Assembly (NCBI GenBank): GCA_023264755.1
Contig: JAHFVB010000145.1
Location: 1-9,603, forward strand
Origin: Mycobacterium sp.
GTDB lineage: Bacteria; Actinomycetota; Actinomycetes; Mycobacteriales; Mycobacteriaceae
Direction: 5' to 3'
Length of the DNA: 9,603 nucleotides
Shown here: positions 5,211 to 9,603 of the stretch, piece by piece
Layout: each line of letters begins with the position of its first letter
Position numbering within the stretch: the first letter of the stretch is position 1
Notes under the pieces: model-generated
Databases searched by the model: none
What the model was told of the DNA's origin: nothing
The model's input: only the letters and a program-made list of their open reading frames with translations
Program-made: the position numbers and the translations under genes

Positions 5211-6431
5211 GTGTCGGAACTGACGTGCAGCGAGGTCCGCCGCTGGGACGCGTCTGCCATCCAGCAGGTGTTCCAGGTGGTTAAGAACCGCGACGGTACG
5301 GTCGCGGATTTTGGCGATGCCATCGGGGATGCGCAGCAGGAACTCAATGACTGGGGCGGAGAGGCCGGCGAGTCCTTCCACCAGGAAGCGCATCACAAAC
5401 GTCAGTACCTCAACAGCGACCAGTTGGCGCCGCAGCTTCAAGCCGCGGTCGAACGCGCAGAGACCGACGCCAAGGCCTGCCGCGATGAGATGGACGCCAT
5501 CGATCGGGTCGCTGACCAGCACCACTGGAATGTCTTCGACAATTGGTTCCTCGATTACTCGCCCAACCCCAATGACGTCGACCTCATCAATCAAACCGAA
5601 CAGCGGCTCACCGCTCTCCAGAAGAAGGCCGTTGCCGCCGACCATGAACTCGCTGTCGCGATCCGGGCAGCCGCAGGCGACGCCCAACTTGACGATCATG
5701 GCCAGGAAAACACCGAGCAGCCCGGAACGACGACGCCAACGTCCAGTCCGGGCACACAGGAGCGCCCAGGGGTAACTGACGTCAACGATCCAAACGTCAA
5801 GTGGCAACCGGGTTTCGACCCCAAGACGTGGCAGAACTCATGGCATGACCCACAACTTGCCGACAATCCGCCCGGCTATACGGGCGGACCGGGCCCCGCG
5901 CGCGATGCGGCGTGGCAGAACTATCTCGCGAACTTTCCCAAGGACGGTCGCGGATTCCTGCCCAACCCGAATGCCGTCAGCGATCCCGGACTGAAGGTCG
6001 TCGGCAACGGCGCCACCCAACTCGGCACGTCGTACGCGTGGGGCGGCAAGGGGCTCAACGGTCCCGGGAAGGGCACTTTGCAGGACGACCCGCCCGACGG
6101 CGGCGCGCACATATACGGCGACGACCAACGCATTGGCTTCGACTGCAGTGGTCTCGCCGAGTACTCCGTCTACCAGACCACCCAGGCCGATATCGGGCAA
6201 GGCACCGGCACCCAGATAGGTTCGGCCAACCTGGCGCCCGTCAACGGTCCACTCAAACCCGGCGACCTCGTCTACTACGGCTCAGGCGGCGCGCACCACG
6301 TCGGGATCTATGTCGCGCCCGGCGTCATCCTCAACGCACCCGAGTCGGGTCTGCCCGTCGAACTCGACCATCGCAGTACGACACCGGGGTCGGATTCCGG
6401 CGAACTAGTCCGGGTTCGACGGCCGTCCTGA
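5211..6431 (+). CDS. C40 (NlpC/P60) peptidoglycan endopeptidase with N-terminal WxG helical domain
   Basis: From the GTG at 5211 the protein has 406 residues. Residues 1-157 are helical and contain a WXG-like turn (Trp48-Gly-Gly50 in NDWGGEAGESF). Residues 158-190 are a Thr/Pro/Ser/Gln-rich linker. Residues about 263-406 form an NlpC/P60 domain with YAWGG (275-279), nucleophile Cys312 in GFDCSGL, His363 in HHVGIYV and Asn375 as the likely third residue, 12 after the histidine as in RipA. About 30 residues are inserted between YAWGG and FDCSGL. C40 enzymes cleave D-Glu-meso-DAP or related bonds in the cell wall. There is no Sec signal peptide, so export is probably through ESX with the protein encoded just upstream. 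I chose GTG 5211 because it follows the preceding stop by four bases; the frame is open further upstream only by overlapping that gene. The stop abuts the stop of the convergent lipoprotein gene. Confidence 0.85.
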   Translation: MSELTCSEVRRWDASAIQQVFQVVKNRDGTVADFGDAIGDAQQELNDWGGEAGESFHQEAHHKRQYLNSDQLAPQLQAAVERAETDAKACRDEMDAIDRVADQHHWNVFDNWFLDYSPNPNDVDLINQTEQRLTALQKKAVAADHELAVAIRAAAGDAQLDDHGQENTEQPGTTTPTSSPGTQERPGVTDVNDPNVKWQPGFDPKTWQNSWHDPQLADNPPGYTGGPGPARDAAWQNYLANFPKDGRGFLPNPNAVSDPGLKVVGNGATQLGTSYAWGGKGLNGPGKGTLQDDPPDGGAHIYGDDQRIGFDCSGLAEYSVYQTTQADIGQGTGTQIGSANLAPVNGPLKPGDLVYYGSGGAHHVGIYVAPGVILNAPESGLPVELDHRSTTPGSDSGELVRVRRPS

Positions 6432-7085
6432 TCACGTCGGATTGTTGATCTTTGCGGCGATCTGGTCAGCGATGTTGGCCGCGATGTCCGGCGAGCGGTC
6501 GAACTGCGCGACGTTCACGCGCACGACGACGTTCAGGACCAAGCGCGCTTGGTCGGCGTGCAGCGTGGGGCCGGCATCCCCGCTGCCAGCGGGGGTCTGC
6601 CACACCACCATGGTTGGGTCCACGGTCGCGACGGCGGTGGGGCCGCCTGCGGACTTACAGACGTTGGCGGCGTCCACCAACTTCGCGAACCTTGTCTGCG
6701 CGCTGACGATGTCGGGATAGACCGCGATGGCCTGATCGATGTGGACGTTGCTGAACCCGCTGTAGCGCGTCGACCGAAAGGCCAGCGTGTCGGACCCGAA
6801 GACGGCGAGGTCGTCGTTGGCGCCGTTGAGTTGGCCGCACGGACCGCCGGCTTGCGCCGAATACGTTTGCGGGGCGCGCTCAGTCGCTGGCGGATAGTCG
6901 CGGTTGATGGTGTCTCCGACCAGCGGCACCTGCTCTATAGGCACCGGAAGGCGGTCGATCTGGTCAGCGGGGAACGGCTGACCGGTGGGCGGCGCACTGT
7001 GAGACGGAGCCGGTGGGCTGGCACACGCCACCGCTATCCCGACGAACATCGCCACCGAGCCCGACCGAACCGCCGCACGCATCAT
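6432..7085 (-). CDS. Lipoprotein with PknH-ectodomain-like sensor domain
   Basis: The 217-residue product begins with a short basic region, a hydrophobic stretch and a lipobox-like AVAC (lipidated Cys21), followed by a Ser/Pro-rich tether. The rest resembles the extracellular sensor domain of mycobacterial PknH and its many stand-alone relatives. It has two widely spaced cysteines (Cys83 in GGPCGQL and Cys143 in NVCKSAG) fit for a disulfide, a QAIAVYPD segment, and an end rich in alternating valines followed by ADQIAAKI. It should sit on the outer face of the membrane; its ligand is unknown. The start is ambiguous: ATG 7085 could be leaderless after GATACT, while ATG 7082 has GAAGG four bases upstream. 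It converges on the C40 peptidase gene with zero intergenic bases and is divergent from the next gene. Confidence 0.75.
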   Translation of the reverse strand: MMRAAVRSGSVAMFVGIAVACASPPAPSHSAPPTGQPFPADQIDRLPVPIEQVPLVGDTINRDYPPATERAPQTYSAQAGGPCGQLNGANDDLAVFGSDTLAFRSTRYSGFSNVHIDQAIAVYPDIVSAQTRFAKLVDAANVCKSAGGPTAVATVDPTMVVWQTPAGSGDAGPTLHADQARLVLNVVVRVNVAQFDRSPDIAANIADQIAAKINNPT

Positions 7086-7272
7086 GCCTTCAGTATCCCC
7101 AACGTCGACATCGGTGCTTGACGGCAGATTCCGTACTCGAACCGCCGGCAGGTCACGTCCTAGGGCCTGGCGGTCAGAACGCCCAAACTGTCGGTGGCAA
7201 AGCTGATCGGAGGTGGGCTGGCGCGCAACCGCACGCCGCACCCGATAGCCTCGACTTCGATCGACAATCGAT

Positions 7273-7279
7273 GGGGAGG
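7273..7279 (+). promoter_or_regulatory. Strong ribosome-binding site fixing the start at 7286
   Basis: GGGGAGG lies six bases before ATG 7286. The frame is open far upstream to 7013, and another in-frame ATG is at 7271, but both would place this Shine-Dalgarno inside the gene, and the upstream part overlaps the divergent lipoprotein gene. Confidence 0.75.
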
Positions 7280-7285
7280 TCAAAA

Positions 7286-8311
7286 ATGGGCCTCGTATTG
7301 GGGCTTTCGATGTCGTCGAAGGACATCCGGGGGGTGTTGGTCGACGGCGAAACGGGCGAAGGTGCCCAGGTCGACCGCCGCGTTCTGGACCTGGTCGACG
7401 ACGACGCGTCCGACGCCGAGGCATTCCTGGAATCGCTGGTGGCCGGTGAGGACTTACACACCGTCGGCCTGACCTGGTCGCCCGACGCCGAGCCCGTGGC
7501 GATCAAGGTGCGCGAAACGCTCGAGGTGCTCGGCGCCGGGGCGCCGGTGGTGGCCGTCCCTGACGTCGAGGCCGCCGAGGCCCTCGCCCGGGGCATCGCA
7601 GAGCTCACCGAGTACGACTTTCTGATCGTGTGCATCGTCGAACCCGACGCCGCAATCATCGCCACCGTCGACGGGTTCCGCGTGACGGTGGAGTGCGTGG
7701 ACGGCGTCGACTCCGCCACGCTGATCGACCGGGCACGGGCGGTGGTGCGCAGCGCCCGTCCGAGCCCCGACGCGGTCTTCGTGCTCGGGTCTGCCGACAC
7801 GGACGAGTTGGTGTCCGCGCTGACCGAGGCGACGTCGCAGCCCGTCCTCACCGCCACCGAGGCCGACTTGGCGCTACCCCGGGGTGCGGCGCTGGCCTCC
7901 GCACGGGCCACCAACGGGTCCGACGTGCCAGTCGTGGCCCCCCGAATCTCCCGAGTCGGCCTCTTGTCGTCGGTGCTCGCTGCGGCGGTCGTGGTCTTCG
8001 TCGGCTCGGTGGCGCTCTTGCTGGGGCGGCACCCGACACCGGTTTCGAGGGCACAACCACCCCGCAGCAGCGCCGCGGTCGAAACCGTCCAACCACCGGC
8101 CCCGCCGCGGAAGACCCCGAATGCGCTTGCACTCCGGCTCACCAGGGAACCCGTCACCGCGGTCGCGCCACCGGCTCCCCAGGCGGCTCCATGGGCGCCC
8201 GCGTACGTCCCGCCCCCGCCACCGGTCTACGTGCCGCCCGCCCCGCCACCGAAGCCGCGGCTGCGGGACCGAATCTTCGAGAAGATCCCGCTCGTCAACC
8301 GATTCGGTTAG
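7286..8311 (+). CDS. Single-pass membrane protein with proline-rich C-terminal tail (mycobacterial DUF7159-like)
   Basis: The 341-residue protein has three parts. Residues 1-223 are an acidic alpha/beta domain, probably cytoplasmic, that opens with GLVLGLSMSSKDIRGVLVDG. Residues 224-247 form one clear membrane helix (VGLLSSVLAAAVVVFVGSVALLLG) followed by RH. Residues 248-341 are a proline-rich external tail with PPPPPVYVPPAPPPKP and a final basic amphipathic end (RLRDRIFEKIPLVNRFG). It resembles a mycobacterial family that I recall under the label DUF7159, of unknown role; this assignment is from memory and not certain. The N-terminal beta-hairpin with GLS...GVLVDG recalls the first hairpin of actin-like ATPases and sugar kinases, but no ATP-binding phosphate-2 motif was found. 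It is the lone plus-strand gene between two minus-strand genes, and its stop overlaps the aldoxime dehydratase stop. Confidence 0.78.
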   Translation: MGLVLGLSMSSKDIRGVLVDGETGEGAQVDRRVLDLVDDDASDAEAFLESLVAGEDLHTVGLTWSPDAEPVAIKVRETLEVLGAGAPVVAVPDVEAAEALARGIAELTEYDFLIVCIVEPDAAIIATVDGFRVTVECVDGVDSATLIDRARAVVRSARPSPDAVFVLGSADTDELVSALTEATSQPVLTATEADLALPRGAALASARATNGSDVPVVAPRISRVGLLSSVLAAAVVVFVGSVALLLGRHPTPVSRAQPPRSSAAVETVQPPAPPRKTPNALALRLTREPVTAVAPPAPQAAPWAPAYVPPPPPVYVPPAPPPKPRLRDRIFEKIPLVNRFG

Positions 8312-9369
8312 CGCGCTTTCGAAGCCAAGGCGGCAGGCAGGACACCGGTTCCGCTATGGCAGTCCAGGTACCGAAACTCTTGTTGGTGAAGGCCAGGAAC
8401 CATCACTTCGTGGTAGAGCCGCAACTGCGCATCTTGGCCGAAGTTGCTCATGTGTTGCATGAACGAATCGAATATCGCGACGTGCGTGGGATGCGAACGC
8501 GCCCAGGCTTCGAGCGCAGCCAAGTCGACCCACCAGCTGACCGCATAGGACTTCTCGATCGGGACGTATTCGTCATCGAGCACCTGCAGGTATCGGTTGA
8601 CGTAACAACCGATCGTCGTACCTTCGTCGCGTAAGAAGTCCATGCCGCGGCGCAGCCGTGGTTCGACGTATTCGCGGTAGTACGTTCGCTCGTCGCCTTG
8701 GGTGTCCGAGTAGTCCTGGCCAGATCGGATGACGCACGCGTTGGCGTCCAAACGCACCGAGACGACCCGGTCGTCGGCGTGCTGCACCCCCGGCCCGAGG
8801 CGGCCGGGGGCAAGGGTGTCGACTTGGGTGATCGGCAAACGATCGCGCATCGACCCCCAGTATCCGTGCTCGGCGATGGGCGGTGACGTACTGTCGGCAA
8901 TCGCACCGAACCCTTCTCGTCCGTCGGCCGAAGACACGATCGTCTCCAGGCGCTCGACGGTCGGCTGGAGTGACTCGACGAATCGACCGCAGCCGTCTGA
9001 GTGCACTTCGGGGTCGACCCAGTTCTGGCCGGAATGGCGCCACCACCGGTCGAAATCGCTCGGCTGTAGCCAATAGGCAGCTATGAGAACGGTTTTGAAG
9101 CCCGCCGAGTCCACGTATCGTGCTCTGTCGTGGTGGTTCGAGCCGCCTTCTGCTCGAAGGTCGCCGTCGAAGACCCGAAGGAGGTCGGCCAGCTGCTCCC
9201 AATCCGCCGTGGCCGACTGCACGCCGAGGTAGGCGACCGACAGCGTGGCCACCGACTCAGGCAGGAAATGACTGAATGAGGCGAACTCGGAGTGTCCATC
9301 TGGAGGACTGCGCGTCGGCGGGACGCTTCGCTGCACTCGCAGATGCGCGGGAATCGCACTGGCCGTCAT
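8308..9369 (-). CDS. oxd: Aliphatic/aryl aldoxime dehydratase (heme lyase)
   Basis: Aldoxime dehydratase removes water from aldoximes (R-CH=N-OH) to give nitriles, with the substrate nitrogen bound directly to ferrous heme. The 353-residue length is that of the Rhodococcus and Pseudomonas enzymes. The family's N-terminal SAIPAHL, EHGYWGSMRDR (Arg175), CVIRSGQDYS (Ser216), HPTHVAIF (His296, likely axial heme ligand), LRLYHEV (His320, likely catalytic) and LDCHSGTGVLP are all present. Arg175, Ser216 and His296 sit at a constant three-residue offset from the literature residues Arg178, Ser219 and His299 as I remember them, whereas His320 has none, implying three extra residues between the two histidines. 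There is no signal peptide. The ATG overlaps the upstream nitrilase stop in ATGA, so translation is probably coupled and the two enzymes act in sequence. The 3' end overlaps the convergent membrane-protein gene by four bases. Confidence 0.93.
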   Translation of the reverse strand: MTASAIPAHLRVQRSVPPTRSPPDGHSEFASFSHFLPESVATLSVAYLGVQSATADWEQLADLLRVFDGDLRAEGGSNHHDRARYVDSAGFKTVLIAAYWLQPSDFDRWWRHSGQNWVDPEVHSDGCGRFVESLQPTVERLETIVSSADGREGFGAIADSTSPPIAEHGYWGSMRDRLPITQVDTLAPGRLGPGVQHADDRVVSVRLDANACVIRSGQDYSDTQGDERTYYREYVEPRLRRGMDFLRDEGTTIGCYVNRYLQVLDDEYVPIEKSYAVSWWVDLAALEAWARSHPTHVAIFDSFMQHMSNFGQDAQLRLYHEVMVPGLHQQEFRYLDCHSGTGVLPAALASKAR

Positions 9370-9603
9370 GAGTCCGCATCGGCCGGGATCGCGGCGAATA
9401 GTGTTTCTCCGGTGACCGTTTCGCCATTGGGGGACTGTCGGTACTCGACGGCGGTGCGCGGCTGGGCGTTCAGCAGGAGGCGGGTGGCGTCAGCGCGCGC
9501 GTAGTGGCCGGTGGGGTCCGCGGCCTGTTTCGCCCGCCGGATCTCGCTCAGGTCCAGCTCGGCGATCAGCAGGGCTTCCTCTTCGGATCCCAGCGGCCCG
9601 GCG
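9366..9603 (-). CDS. Nitrilase, C-terminal 78 residues, 5' part beyond window
   Basis: The visible end reads EEEALLIAELDLSEIRRAK and then DPTGHYARADATRLLLN, the hallmark C-terminal strand and tail of nitrilases of the CN-hydrolase superfamily, which hydrolyse nitriles directly to carboxylic acid and ammonia. The catalytic Glu-Lys-Cys triad lies outside the window. The end DADS-stop overlaps the next start codon as ATGA, tying it into an operon with the aldoxime dehydratase. Substrate preference (aryl, arylaceto or aliphatic) cannot be read from this fragment. Confidence 0.9.
   Translation of the reverse strand, partial: AGPLGSEEEALLIAELDLSEIRRAKQAADPTGHYARADATRLLLNAQPRTAVEYRQSPNGETVTGETLFAAIPADADS

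Noticed and set aside
7262..7274. Small dyad ATCGA-CAA-TCGAT just before the 7286 ribosome site
   Set aside because: Five-base arms in a locally CGAT-rich stretch; too short to claim as an operator or hairpin.
7013..7285. N-terminal extension of the membrane protein to 7013
   Set aside because: It overlaps the divergent lipoprotein gene and contains an unstructured Pro/His-rich peptide; GGGGAGG in front of 7286 decides the start.

Overview
The window looks like chromosomal DNA from a mycobacterium, most likely an environmental fast-grower type. It has high GC and strongly biased third codon positions. It carries an N-terminally intact mycobacterial-type carboxylic acid reductase, a type VII (ESX) secretion substrate pair, a PknH-ectodomain-like lipoprotein and a proline-tailed mycobacterial membrane protein. 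The aldoxime dehydratase/nitrilase pair at the right edge is typical of soil actinobacteria rather than of the tubercle bacillus. All family assignments come from reading motifs; no database search was run.

Layout. Positions 1-1426 (minus) hold the first 475 residues of a carboxylic acid reductase (FadD9/CAR). Its upstream region carries a perfect 16-bp palindrome at 1498-1513. Positions 1689-2486 (minus) encode an alpha/beta hydrolase, divergent from sdaA (2715-4076, plus), an iron-sulfur L-serine ammonia-lyase that keeps all four cluster-ligand cysteines, including the C-terminal one. A strong Shine-Dalgarno in front of sdaA serves a six-codon leader ORF rather than sdaA itself.

Positions 4077-4891 have no intact gene. 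They contain a decayed vsr-type mismatch endonuclease on the minus strand, with three nonsense codons and a frameshifting 8-bp tandem duplication. Next comes a likely leaderless two-gene operon (4892-6431, plus): an EspC-like/WXG100-like secretion target with a YxxxD signal, then a C40 (NlpC/P60) cell-wall peptidase with its own helical WxG N-domain. A lipoprotein with a PknH-like sensor domain (6432-7085, minus) converges on it with the two stop codons abutting in one TGATCA. Divergent from the lipoprotein is a single-pass membrane protein with a proline-rich tail (7286-8311, plus). That gene overlaps, stop to stop, an aldoxime dehydratase (8308-9369, minus), which is itself coupled by an ATGA overlap to a nitrilase cut by the window edge (9366-9603, minus).

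How the genes work together. Nitrilase plus aldoxime dehydratase form a clear two-step route from aldoxime via nitrile to carboxylic acid. The EspC-like protein and C40 peptidase probably form one secreted cell-envelope module, and the facing lipoprotein is a possible but unproven partner. CAR, the hydrolase and SdaA look like independent metabolic genes. The best candidates for something undescribed are the ESX-C40 module with its convergent lipoprotein, the CAR-upstream palindrome and the sdaA leader.
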